26,385 nt of DNA from Methylococcus sp. UBA6136 (GTDB taxonomy: Bacteria; Pseudomonadota; Gammaproteobacteria; Methylococcales; Methylococcaceae): positions 1 to 26,385 of the forward strand of contig DIVI01000119.1 of assembly GCA_002423305.1 (NCBI GenBank). Direction: 5' to 3'. Position 1 is the stretch's first letter, and every line of letters begins with the position of its first letter. Positions 15,146 to 23,103 of this stretch are shown here, piece by piece. Made by a program: the position numbers and the translations under genes. The notes beneath the pieces were generated by a model. That model was not told the origin of the DNA and searched no databases. It was given only the letters and a program-made list of their open reading frames with translations.

Positions 15146-17380
15146 TTATTTGATATACCGCAACCGGTTGGCATTCGTGACCACAGTCACGGATGACATG
15201 GCCATGGCGGCGCCGGCGATCATGGGATTGAGCAGGATGCCGAACAGCGGGTAAAGCAGGCCCGCAGCGACAGGGATGGCCAATACGTTGTAGAAAAAGG
15301 CGCCCAACAGGTTCTGCTGGATGTTGCGGACGGTGGCGCGGGACAGGCTGATTGTTTCCGGCACCTTGGACAGCGAGCCGCTCATCAGGACGACGTCACC
15401 GCTCTCGATGGCGATATCGGTGCCGGTGCCGATGGCAAAACCGACGTTCGACTGCGCCAGTGCGGGGGCATCATTGATCCCGTCGCCGACCATGCCGACA
15501 GTCTCGCCGGCGTCTTGCAGCGCCTTGACCACGCTGGCCTTGTCCTGCGGCAGCACCTGTGCGCGGACTTCGTCGATCCCGGCTTCCCTGGCAATTGCCC
15601 GAGCGGTGATTTCATTGTCGCCGGTCACCATCAGCAGGCGGATGCCGAGTTCCTTCATGCGGGCAATGGCGTCAAGCGAGTCCACCTTGATGGGATCAGA
15701 GACCGATAGGATTCCGACGGCTTTCTTGCTCACCGCCAGCAGCACCGGGGTTTGTCCCTCGGCGGCCAGGGCGCTCATGCGCGCTGCCAAATCACCACAG
15801 TCCACGCCTTCCTGCTTCATCAGCGGAAGGTTGCCCAGCAGGACGTTGCGCCGGGAAATCTTCCCCCTGACACCGTGGCCGGCTATAGCGCTGAAGTCGG
15901 TGACCGTCAAAGATTCGACGGCTCGTTCCTTGGCCCCGGCCAGTAGGGCGGTTGCCAGAGGGTGTTCCGAACCGGTTTCCAGGCTGGCGGCCCATTGCAG
16001 GACCTTGTTCTCGGTCCAGCCCTCGGCAGTCTCGATGCCCACCAGCCGAGGCTTGCCCTCGGTTACGGTGCCGGTCTTATCGAGCACGATGGCGGTCAGC
16101 TTGCCGGCGCTTTGCAGGGCGTCGCCCTGTCGGATCAGGATGCCGTTTTGGGCGGCACGACCGACGGCAACCATGATGGAAATCGGCGTGGCCAGCCCCA
16201 GTGCACAAGGGCAGGCGATGACCAGGACGGTCATCGCGGTAACAAAGGCATAGCCGAATGAGGGTGCGGGACCCCATTGCCACCAAATCAGGAAAGTCAG
16301 CAGCGAGATGCCGACGACGACCGGCACAAATACGGCAGCAATCTTGTCGACCAGGCGCGCAATTTCCGGCTTGCTGGCCTGCGCATTGCGCACGCTGGCG
16401 ATGATCTGGGCCAGCACGGTGTCACGGCCGATACGGGTGGCCTTGAACAGGAATGAGCCAGTCTGGTTGAACGTGCCGCAGGCGACTTCGTCACCGGGAT
16501 ACTTTTGCACCGGCATGGGTTCGCCGGTCAGCATGGATTCATCAACCGTGGAATGCCCCTCGATCAACTCACCATCCACCGGAACTTTTTCGCCGGGACG
16601 CACCCGGATGACTTCGTCCAGACCGACCTCGCTGATGGGAATATCTGTTTCCACGCCCTCGCGCATCACCCGGGCGGTGCGCGGCTGCAAACCGATCAGC
16701 GAGCGGATGGCCGAGGAGGTTCGCCCCCGTGCGCGCATTTCCAGGGCACCACCCAGATTGATGAAGGCCAGAATGGTGACGGCCGCCTCGAAATAGGCAT
16801 GGCGGCCGGAGGGCGGCAAGCTGTTGGAAAAAATGATCGCGGCGGTCGAATAGAACCAGGCGGCCCCGGTTCCCAGCGCGATCAGCGTATCCATGTTGGC
16901 TTGGCGGTGCTCCCAACTCTTTAGCGCGCCAGTAAAGAAGTGGCCACCGGAATAGCGCATGACCTTGTAGGTCAGATACGCGACCAGGCTCCAGAATACG
17001 CCCGGGAAAAACCCGCCCAGCATGGGCAGCCAGTGCAGGTGTTCGGCGATCATCAAGGGGCCGCCTAGCAGGGCCGCAACGCCGGCTTTTTTCAGTAAGT
17101 CTTGGTAGCGCGCCATCTCAAGCGCTTGCTGGTCGCTGGTGTCCTCCAGTCCTTCCATGACCGCGCCATCATAGCCGACGTCTTTCAAAGCGGTTTTAAG
17201 CTTTTCCGGGTCAACATCGCCGCGCACCATGGCCGTATGATCGGCAAAGCTGACATCGGCGGAGATAACCCCTGGAACCGTGCGCAAGGCGGTTTCGACG
17301 GATTCTACGCAACCGGCACAGCGCATTCCGGCAATCGAGAGTCGAATGGCTTCGGACGAAGGGGTGGCAATTTCAGTCAT
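15146..17380 (-). CDS. copA: Cu(I)-exporting P1B-type ATPase
   Basis: The 744-residue inner-membrane pump exports monovalent copper. It has a single N-terminal metal-binding domain with GMRCAGC (Cys21, Cys24), eight predicted membrane helices, the actuator TGE (285-287), the transport site CPC (390-392), the phosphorylated Asp434 in DKTGT, SEHPLA (471-476) and the hinge MVGDGINDAPAL. The pairs YN in helix 7 (FFYNVLAIP) and MSS in helix 8 (AMAMSSVTV) mark the Cu+ subgroup. Starting at 17380 rather than the upstream ATG at 17407 gives AGGAG at a 6-base spacing. A hairpin with a U-tract stands 26 bases upstream. No CueR gene is present in the window and no classical CueR operator was seen. Confidence 0.95.
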   Translation of the reverse strand: MTEIATPSSEAIRLSIAGMRCAGCVESVETALRTVPGVISADVSFADHTAMVRGDVDPEKLKTALKDVGYDGAVMEGLEDTSDQQALEMARYQDLLKKAGVAALLGGPLMIAEHLHWLPMLGGFFPGVFWSLVAYLTYKVMRYSGGHFFTGALKSWEHRQANMDTLIALGTGAAWFYSTAAIIFSNSLPPSGRHAYFEAAVTILAFINLGGALEMRARGRTSSAIRSLIGLQPRTARVMREGVETDIPISEVGLDEVIRVRPGEKVPVDGELIEGHSTVDESMLTGEPMPVQKYPGDEVACGTFNQTGSFLFKATRIGRDTVLAQIIASVRNAQASKPEIARLVDKIAAVFVPVVVGISLLTFLIWWQWGPAPSFGYAFVTAMTVLVIACPCALGLATPISIMVAVGRAAQNGILIRQGDALQSAGKLTAIVLDKTGTVTEGKPRLVGIETAEGWTENKVLQWAASLETGSEHPLATALLAGAKERAVESLTVTDFSAIAGHGVRGKISRRNVLLGNLPLMKQEGVDCGDLAARMSALAAEGQTPVLLAVSKKAVGILSVSDPIKVDSLDAIARMKELGIRLLMVTGDNEITARAIAREAGIDEVRAQVLPQDKASVVKALQDAGETVGMVGDGINDAPALAQSNVGFAIGTGTDIAIESGDVVLMSGSLSKVPETISLSRATVRNIQQNLLGAFFYNVLAIPVAAGLLYPLFGILLNPMIAGAAMAMSSVTVVTNANRLRYIK

Positions 17381-17386
17381 ACGGAG

Positions 17387-17391
17387 CTCCT
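17387..17391 (-). promoter_or_regulatory. Ribosome binding site fixing the copA start
   Basis: The minus strand reads AGGAG here, six bases before the ATG at 17380. The upstream in-frame ATG at 17407 lies directly against a U-tract and has no such site. Confidence 0.7.
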
Positions 17392-17405
17392 GGAGCAGTT
17401 CCGGC

Positions 17406-17447
17406 AAAAAGTGCGGCAGGTGGGCCTGCCAGGGTCGGTTGCCGCAC
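17406..17447 (-). terminator. Hairpin with U-tract in the copA leader (terminator or attenuator)
   Basis: Read on the minus strand, GTGCGGCA (17447-17440) pairs perfectly with TGCCGCAC (17418-17411), and TTTTT follows at once. Inside, GGCAGG-CCCA-CCTGCC can form a competing hairpin that uses part of the 3' arm. It may terminate the upstream HTTM transcript, 105 bases after that stop, or control read-through into copA. Confidence 0.6.
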
Positions 17448-17551
17448 TATATCAAAGCATCGGGCTGCGACGGTGCCCGCGGGGCCCGATTGCCTCCACG
17501 CTTGGTTCGCTCGGCCAGTGGGTCCGCCTCGGCAGGGTGTGGGCCGTCTGG

Positions 17552-19507
17552 CTAGGGCATGCGATGCGGGCCGCTTTCCGCACCCTGATCATGAAGTTGG
17601 TGCTCGTCACCCGGCAGGTGAGGGACCACCAGTCGCGCCCCATCGCGGCCCCAGTGCAGTGTGCCGATATCACGCCATTCACCCTGAAAATTGCGATGGC
17701 GCAGGTCAACTACCCAAGATGTGGGGACCTCGACCCGTTTGGATTTGATGACGAATTCGGCATCGGACAAGTCGATTCCCATCTCCACCCCATAGAAGGC
17801 CGTGACCTTTTTGGTGAATTTCTCCAGCCGGTCGCGGCTCATGTGCGAGGTGATGGCGACGTTGGCCCACATGGATTGAATGCGGCCCCAATTCGGTGAG
17901 AGCAGGCGGCCTTCCTGATTGATGAAGGGCAGCCAGATTTCCTGCCCGGCCTGATCCCGGTAAGTCAGCGCCACGATGTCGTTGTAATGATCGAAATGGT
18001 CATGCAGGTAAAGCGCATGGGGCGAAATACCAAAAAAGGTGTGCGACAGATTGATCACCGAATCGCTGGCCTGATCCAGCAACGCCAGCACCGGATCGCT
18101 TGGGCGGGCGCCGGCCCAGCGATAGAGGACACCGTAATGCAGCGTGCTGTTGAGTTGCAGCAGCAGCACGACCACCAGTATCTTGCTGATGCGCCAGGCG
18201 ATCTGCCGATCACTGGCCGCATGGCGGGCAAGAAAGCCAGCAAACGGTCGCTCGTGTTCCCAGCCGGGCAAGGGTGTCACCGCGCAGTGTTCACCACAGG
18301 GCTGACGCTGCCGGCCGTCAGCTATCCGTCGATAGATCGCCCGTGCGAGGCGGTAGATGCCCGGAATTTTCAGTAGCCAGCCAAGTGGGGCGGTGTACCC
18401 CAATTTGAGCAGAATCTGGATATAGGTATCGACGCCGGCACTCAGTCGTTCCTGCTTATCCAGCGCGTAGAGATCGGTCAACAACGTGGCTTCGGGTATG
18501 ACATCCAGCGCGCGGTACTCCCGGGCATGGCTTTGAAGCCCCTTGAAGGCGATGGCATGACGTATATCGAAATGCTCGATGAAAATCACCGTGCGGTTGC
18601 ATAAAGGGCATTCCTGATCATAGAACACGGTCAGGAGCGGCCTGGTGCAGCGGATCCAGCGGCTGTAGCCGCGCCACCAGGCAAACGGCACCAACAGCAG
18701 GTAATGCACCAGCATGGCGAAGCCAAAGGGATAGACGTTGAGTGTCAGAATGATCCCGGCGTGGAAACTGGCCCCAAGAATCAGTAGCGGCACTCGAAAG
18801 GGCCGGAACCAGAAAAGAAACAGGAATACCAGCTGAAACACGATGACCGTATAGCCAATGGCCTGCTCCAGCCACCGGATATTCAACAAAGGGCTCATGT
18901 CCAGTGGCGAGACATAGTAGGGCATCGTCGCCGGTAGCCAGCCTCCCATGCCGTTACGCCAAAACTCGGAAGACAGCTTGTGCAGGCCCGAATCAAAGTA
19001 GAGCAGCCCCAGGGTTAGCGCCAGCGGCAGGGTATAGGCCAGCAGCGGCACCTCCCTAATCGGCGAGTAACGCTGGCTTGTTGTCGAGTACCGCCAGGTC
19101 CAGCGAAGGGGATCGAGGGACAGGGCGCGTTCCGACGGCAGGAAAATCAGCAGAAAGCTGGACGCCGTCATTAGCTGATCAAAGCCGCCGTCAAAGTCCT
19201 GCCACATCGGCGTGAAGACGACGAAGACCACCCAGAAAAGATAGTTGGCGACCGCTACTCGGCGGGTGTGATAGCCCAGCGCCAGACAGGCTAAGACCCC
19301 CAGCCAGACCAACAGAAACACATGCAGGACCGGGGATGCGCGGTCCAGGTAGGGGACGGGATCAAAAATCAGGTGCCTGAAATAGAACAGGAAGAGGATT
19401 TCCTGCAACGCTACCAGCGCGAAGCCGATACGGAACAGGCCAAGGCCGGTCGCCGAGACTTTTCGGTTCAGTTGGGCCTGGATGGCCGTCAGCAGGGCAG
19501 ACAACAT
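17552..19507 (-). CDS. HTTM-domain membrane protein fused to a DCC thiol-redox domain
   Basis: The 651-residue product starts with an HTTM (vitamin-K-carboxylase-like) membrane domain. At least eight hydrophobic segments span about residues 20-280, with LGLLYFDSGLHKLSSEFW at 167-184 typical of the family. It continues with a DCC (DUF393) domain: VFYDQECPLCNRTVIFIEHF, with CxxC at 300-303, extending to about 400. A further hydrophobic segment (443-456) leads into a soluble C-terminal domain of about 190 residues of unrecognised fold. DCC proteins are thioredoxin-like and assumed to act on thiols or disulfides. HTTM proteins are membrane proteins of mostly unknown activity. The gene lies upstream of copA on the same strand with 171 bases between. 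No ribosome site is obvious. Function unknown. Confidence 0.85.
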   Translation of the reverse strand: MLSALLTAIQAQLNRKVSATGLGLFRIGFALVALQEILFLFYFRHLIFDPVPYLDRASPVLHVFLLVWLGVLACLALGYHTRRVAVANYLFWVVFVVFTPMWQDFDGGFDQLMTASSFLLIFLPSERALSLDPLRWTWRYSTTSQRYSPIREVPLLAYTLPLALTLGLLYFDSGLHKLSSEFWRNGMGGWLPATMPYYVSPLDMSPLLNIRWLEQAIGYTVIVFQLVFLFLFWFRPFRVPLLILGASFHAGIILTLNVYPFGFAMLVHYLLLVPFAWWRGYSRWIRCTRPLLTVFYDQECPLCNRTVIFIEHFDIRHAIAFKGLQSHAREYRALDVIPEATLLTDLYALDKQERLSAGVDTYIQILLKLGYTAPLGWLLKIPGIYRLARAIYRRIADGRQRQPCGEHCAVTPLPGWEHERPFAGFLARHAASDRQIAWRISKILVVVLLLQLNSTLHYGVLYRWAGARPSDPVLALLDQASDSVINLSHTFFGISPHALYLHDHFDHYNDIVALTYRDQAGQEIWLPFINQEGRLLSPNWGRIQSMWANVAITSHMSRDRLEKFTKKVTAFYGVEMGIDLSDAEFVIKSKRVEVPTSWVVDLRHRNFQGEWRDIGTLHWGRDGARLVVPHLPGDEHQLHDQGAESGPHRMP

Positions 19508-19612
19508 GGTACGGAATGTCGATCGATGGTGGTGGCGGAACTGTTTGGGCTTTTACGGGACATCTACACAGAGAACCTCAACGGTGGCCACTCCACGCCA
19601 TGGGCGGGTTGC

Positions 19613-19631
19613 GTTGGGTCAGAGACCCAAC
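19613..19631. repeat. Perfect 8-3-8 inverted repeat
   Basis: GTTGGGTC-AGA-GACCCAAC forms a perfect 8-bp stem, ending two bases beyond the nitroreductase stop. No T-tract follows on the minus strand, so it is a weak terminator candidate. GTTGGG-type hairpins recur as REP-like elements in many proteobacteria, which I cannot test from one copy. Confidence 0.5.
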
Positions 19632-19632
19632 T

Positions 19633-20232
19633 CTACTTGATCGGCTGTCCCCAAGTTCCTTCAAAGAAGGATTCGGCGAGGTCCCTTCGCGAACGTGGGG
19701 ACAGTTCCCGCTCCAGGAATTCCTCGGGTATCTGATCCTGCGGCAATTGGTATCCGACGGTAATCATGGCCAGGCAGTCAAACGACTCCGGGATGGCAAA
19801 TTCGCTGCGAATCTTTTTGGCGTCAAAGCCGCCCATCTGATGCACCATCAGCCCCAGTGCAGTGGCTTGGGTCGACAGGCTCATGACGGCGGCGCCGGTG
19901 TCATAGTGACACCAGCGGTTGGGTCGGCCATCGGCAAAGGAGGTATCGGCACAGGCCAGCATCAGGAGCGGAGCGTGGCAGGCCCATGCCCGGTTCGATT
20001 CGGCCAGACAATCGAAGGCTCGGTGCCAGGTCTGGAAGTCCTCACGACGGTCCCATACCATCAACCGCCAGGGTTGGTAGCCGAAACAGGATGGGGCCCA
20101 TCGCGCAGCCTCCAGCATGGACAGGAGTTTCTCCCGCTCCACCGGGCGATCGCTATCATAGGCGCGGCCACTCCAGCGTTGCGCTAGTGCATCCATGATG
20201 GCTGTTTGAGTGTGAGCGTTTTTTTCAAACAT
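19633..20232 (-). CDS. Nitroreductase-family FMN oxidoreductase
   Basis: The 199-residue product belongs to the nitroreductase-fold flavoproteins, which use FMN and NAD(P)H to reduce nitro compounds, quinones and similar acceptors. RWSGRAYDSDRPV (19-31) supplies the conserved Arg-Ser/Gly-x-Arg phosphate-binding start. EAARWAPSCFGYQPWRLMVW (41-60) is the second family block. DTGAAVMSLSTQATALGLMVHQMGGFD is the dimer/FMN helix, and AMITVGYQLP the closing strand. The length is normal. It lies 30 bases behind the kdoO stop and is probably cotranscribed with it. Substrate unknown. Confidence 0.88.
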   Translation of the reverse strand: MFEKNAHTQTAIMDALAQRWSGRAYDSDRPVEREKLLSMLEAARWAPSCFGYQPWRLMVWDRREDFQTWHRAFDCLAESNRAWACHAPLLMLACADTSFADGRPNRWCHYDTGAAVMSLSTQATALGLMVHQMGGFDAKKIRSEFAIPESFDCLAMITVGYQLPQDQIPEEFLERELSPRSRRDLAESFFEGTWGQPIK

Positions 20233-20262
20233 CAGTGAGTCTCTTAGCTAAGGGAACTGGCT

Positions 20263-21150
20263 TCAGGTTTTCAATGATCGTCCCGCCAATCGTTCCAGGA
20301 TTTTCAGCGGGCCGGCGCTGGGGTTAACCAGACCCTCCGGTTCAAGATAAAACGTCTGTTCCAGCATGTACTGGCCGGCCATGACGGCATGCAGCACCTG
20401 GTCTGAGAAAACCGCCCAGCTCGATCCGGCGGGAAATTCGAAAGTCAGCTGGGGCGATGATTGTTGATAGGCAAAATCGGCTTTGCCAAGGTCATGCAAC
20501 TGGCCCATGTAATGGTCGTAGGCAGTGCGCCGCGATTTGGTGATGCCGAGCCGTTCGAGTAGCCAGGCCGAGCCGGGCAGGGGACGGGAAGCGCGCGGGA
20601 AGAATCGGGCCGCATGATCGGCAAACGGTTCACCGACTCGCCACACACGCGGGACGCCGTTGGGGTTGACGTTGCTGAACACACGCAACAGCCGCAACCC
20701 CCCAGTCGGGTTGGACGGGAAGGCGTCGATGTGCAATCGGGTATCGTCTTTTCGCCAACTGGTCTCCCGGCCTTCGACGCTGGCGGTGCGGTAGGAGGTG
20801 AAACCCCGATGCAGGTGGCCCTGATAATGCGGAAACAGGCTACGAACCAGGGATTCCGCATGGCCGGAAAACCGGGCGATCAGATTCTTGAGTTCGGCGA
20901 TATCGTCAGCAGAGCCCTTTGCTCCCTGAAGGGGGCTCTCGGGGCCGCGAAAGCTGATGTTTTTCGCCCTGCCATCAGACCATTGCTCGCTCAGAAAATG
21001 GGAGTCCTCAGCATCAAAGTTAAAGCGGAGATAAGGAAAAAACAGAACCTTGCCGGACTCCAGCGTTCTTTCCAGTTCACCCTCGGGGGCTTCACCCGGC
21101 TGCGGGTCCCAATGATCCAGATCAAGTGTTCGAACGACGTCCAGGCTCAT
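20263..21150 (-). CDS. kdoO: Kdo 3-hydroxylase (lipopolysaccharide core modification)
   Basis: The 295-residue product matches my recollection of the Kdo hydroxylase family (KdoO of Burkholderia and Yersinia). These are Fe(II)/O2/2-oxoglutarate-dependent enzymes that hydroxylate the Kdo sugar of lipid A-Kdo to give Ko. The iron facial triad is readable: HxD in TRLHIDAFPSNP (His140, Asp142) and a distal His in SDQVLHAVMAGQY (His254). The stretch GLRLLRVFSNVNPNGVPRVW is also characteristic. There is no signal peptide, fitting an inner-leaflet cytoplasmic site of action. GAGGGA lies 9-10 bases before the ATG. The nitroreductase follows by 30 bases, and the start faces the BLUF gene across a 155-base divergent promoter region. 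Confidence 0.85.
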   Translation of the reverse strand: MSLDVVRTLDLDHWDPQPGEAPEGELERTLESGKVLFFPYLRFNFDAEDSHFLSEQWSDGRAKNISFRGPESPLQGAKGSADDIAELKNLIARFSGHAESLVRSLFPHYQGHLHRGFTSYRTASVEGRETSWRKDDTRLHIDAFPSNPTGGLRLLRVFSNVNPNGVPRVWRVGEPFADHAARFFPRASRPLPGSAWLLERLGITKSRRTAYDHYMGQLHDLGKADFAYQQSSPQLTFEFPAGSSWAVFSDQVLHAVMAGQYMLEQTFYLEPEGLVNPSAGPLKILERLAGRSLKT

Positions 21151-21305
21151 GCATTATTTCCCTCGGATACTAACGGCATCCACTTCATCACTCGGGTGCC
21201 GTGATGCGTTATCTTACGCGGACTGCGCCAAAAAAGCCGAGGGTGTGGCCGCCAGATATTCGTCAGCATGGCGATGAATAACAAAAAAAGAAAGTGAGGG
21301 CGTTC

Positions 21306-21767
21306 GTGTTTCATATTGTTTATATCAGCACCGCGACGGTCGATTTCAGTCAGCCCCAGTTGTTGAGTCTGTTGGTCAAGGCCAAGGGAAATAACGCACG
21401 AACGGGTATCACCGGGCTTCTCATCCATAAGGATGGGCGGTTTGTGCAGGTGCTTGAGGGGGATGAACCTGTTGTGAGAGCGTTGTTTGAAGTCATACGT
21501 CGCGACGGTCGTCACCAGGCTGTCACGTTGATCCTCGCCGAGGAGATGGCCGAGCGTCAATTTGTCGACTGGTCCATGGGCTTTCACGATTTGAAGGATA
21601 GCGACCTCCTTGGCATGTACGGCCACGACAAACCCTTGGGCAAGGCGCTGGATATCGAGGGCTTCAAGACAAACCCCCATGCCTGTCTACATCTCCTGGG
21701 ATTTATCCGGGATATGCAGTTGGTTCGGCGAGCGAATGAGCCTGGACGAAATTTCGGCGCGACCTGA
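21306..21767 (+). CDS. Short BLUF-domain blue-light photoreceptor
   Basis: The 153-residue product is a single BLUF domain (about residues 1-95) plus a short C-terminal cap, the stand-alone form. It binds FAD and senses blue light through a hydrogen-bond switch. The key residues align with AppA at a constant offset of 15: Tyr6 (Y21), Asn30 (N45), Gln48 (Q63), Trp89 (W104) and Met91 (M106). Photochemistry should therefore be intact. There is no EAL, GGDEF or other output domain, so it must act through a partner. I chose GTG 21306 because GAGGG precedes it by 5 bases and the start is then typical of BLUF proteins. GTG 21294 would add four residues. A small acidic ORF follows 32 bases later. Confidence 0.92.
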   Translation: MFHIVYISTATVDFSQPQLLSLLVKAKGNNARTGITGLLIHKDGRFVQVLEGDEPVVRALFEVIRRDGRHQAVTLILAEEMAERQFVDWSMGFHDLKDSDLLGMYGHDKPLGKALDIEGFKTNPHACLHLLGFIRDMQLVRRANEPGRNFGAT

Positions 21768-21799
21768 TGGCCCCGGAGGGTTGCGGGGCAGGTTGAGTC

Positions 21800-21958
21800 A
21801 TGGAGAAGATCATCTGGGACATTCTGCGTCGGCATGAGGAACATGAGTGGCTGGATCGATGCCGAGCTTCGTTCCCCGGCGTGTCCGATGGCGAGTTGTT
21901 GAGCGTGATCCAGCTGTTTTTCTGCGAAGACGTCGAGGAACTGCTGGAAGAAGACTGA
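21800..21958 (+). CDS. Small acidic hypothetical protein (52 aa) downstream of the BLUF gene
   Basis: This 52-codon frame encodes an acidic, probably helical product: MEKIIWDILRRHEEHEWLDR at the start, a predicted turn around FPGVSDGEL, then SVIQLFFCEDVEELLEED. It has about 16 Asp/Glu against 8 Lys/Arg/His and no signal peptide. It begins 32 bases after the BLUF stop on the same strand, with an imperfect site (CAGGTTGAG) before the ATG. I do not recognise the family. Composition and spacing favour a real gene, and cotranscription suggests a BLUF partner, but neither is proven. It ends 40 bases before the convergent membrane-fusion gene. Confidence 0.6.
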   Translation: MEKIIWDILRRHEEHEWLDRCRASFPGVSDGELLSVIQLFFCEDVEELLEED

Positions 21959-21998
21959 CGGTCATCGTGTGTGGCCCCTTTGCATGAATACTGCGGTT

Positions 21999-23033
21999 TT
22001 ATCTGGAATCGTCTTCGGATGGGATGGCGCCGCGGAACTCCTCCGACAGCAGGGTTTGCGTCCCTGTGACGACCACCCTCGTTCCCGGTGCCATTCCCGT
22101 GTCTATGAAGAGGGCCTTACTCGGAGCTGGCTGCGGATCGACCGCAACTCGGGAATAACTGCCGTTGTGGTTATCCGTGTAGACCCAGGGCTTGCCGGCA
22201 TGCCAGACGATGGCACTGACGGGCAGTGAGACTCCCTGCCGGCCGCCAGGGCCACTCGTCACCCAGACATTGATACGCATGCCGGCGCGTAGATGTTCGC
22301 CGGGAACATGTAAAAACCAGGTTTCACCCTGAACCAGATCGTCCGTCTGTGGCGCGGCAGAGATCATTTCGGCCGGTACGGCCCGGGCGCGATCAAAGTC
22401 GCGCGCCACCCATACTTTGCTTTTCAGGCCGCTTGGATCCGTTCCATAGGGAAGGGTGATCTGCACCAGGTATCGGCTGTGGCTCGTCAGGCTGCCCAGT
22501 AGTTCGCTTGCGTTCCCCAGCGCCAGCCGTTCCAGCGCATCTCCCCAAACGTGTTGTGCTTCGCGATGGATCTCCTCGACATGGCGGCGCGCGCCCTGTT
22601 CGCGGGTGAAGTCGCTCTGCCATTGCGCTTCAGCCTGAGTTAGCTCACGACCGGCAATGATGTCGGCTTTGTAGAGGGCCTGGATACGTTGGCGATTTTT
22701 CTCGGCCAACTTCAGGGCCGCGGACGCCACATCCACATCCGCCTGAGCGGCTCTCAGCCGGGCGCGAAGCTCGAGTAGTGGCTGGATGTCCAGCACCTTG
22801 CCAAAGCTGGTGGTCTCGTTCTGCAGCGTGACGCTTGACACCATCTGGCTGATCAGTCCCGCCGCTGATTGTTGCTCGCGGGTCAGCTGCACAGATCCGG
22901 GCTTCTGTTTTACGGGCTTCGATGGTCGGCTGGCGGTCGGCCCGTCATCGTCATCATCCGCGAGTAAAGGCGACCCGCCAAGGCTGGTCAGGAGACAGAG
23001 AATCAGCAAGCCGGAAGTTCGATGGCGTGGCAT
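21999..23033 (-). CDS. Orphan periplasmic membrane-fusion (HlyD/RND adaptor-like) protein
   Basis: The 344-residue product begins with a signal peptide (MPRHRTSGLLILCLLTSLGG, cleavage probably after LLA) and an acidic DDDDD stretch. It then has a coiled-coil hairpin (about residues 88-155, LRARLRAAQADVDVASAALK to EAQWQSDFTREQGARRHVEE), a beta-barrel region ending with GETWFLHVPGEHLRAGMRIN, and a C-terminal membrane-proximal part finishing TQTLLSEEFRGAIP. That is the order of efflux adaptor subunits such as CusB/AcrA. The lipoyl half-motif before the hairpin looks short. Adaptors need an inner-membrane pump and usually an outer-membrane channel, yet neither is adjacent here. Substrate unknown; metal export is one option. 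Confidence 0.82.
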   Translation of the reverse strand: MPRHRTSGLLILCLLTSLGGSPLLADDDDDGPTASRPSKPVKQKPGSVQLTREQQSAAGLISQMVSSVTLQNETTSFGKVLDIQPLLELRARLRAAQADVDVASAALKLAEKNRQRIQALYKADIIAGRELTQAEAQWQSDFTREQGARRHVEEIHREAQHVWGDALERLALGNASELLGSLTSHSRYLVQITLPYGTDPSGLKSKVWVARDFDRARAVPAEMISAAPQTDDLVQGETWFLHVPGEHLRAGMRINVWVTSGPGGRQGVSLPVSAIVWHAGKPWVYTDNHNGSYSRVAVDPQPAPSKALFIDTGMAPGTRVVVTGTQTLLSEEFRGAIPSEDDSR

Positions 23034-23103
23034 GTCAGAGGAAAGGCGGCGGAGGGATAAGCCGGGTATCGGGGCGCTGGACTATAAACCAGCCTGTCAG
23101 CCA

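Noticed and set aside
15321..16253. 310-codon plus-strand ORF inside copA
   Set aside because: Ser/Ala/Pro/Thr-rich shadow of the ATPase; the CPC, DKTGT and TGE motifs lie on the minus strand.
17448..17551. CueR-type operator for copA
   Set aside because: No dyad of the ACCTTCC-GGAAGGT kind with a 19-20 base promoter spacer was found; only a TATAGT near 17449 that lacks a good partner.
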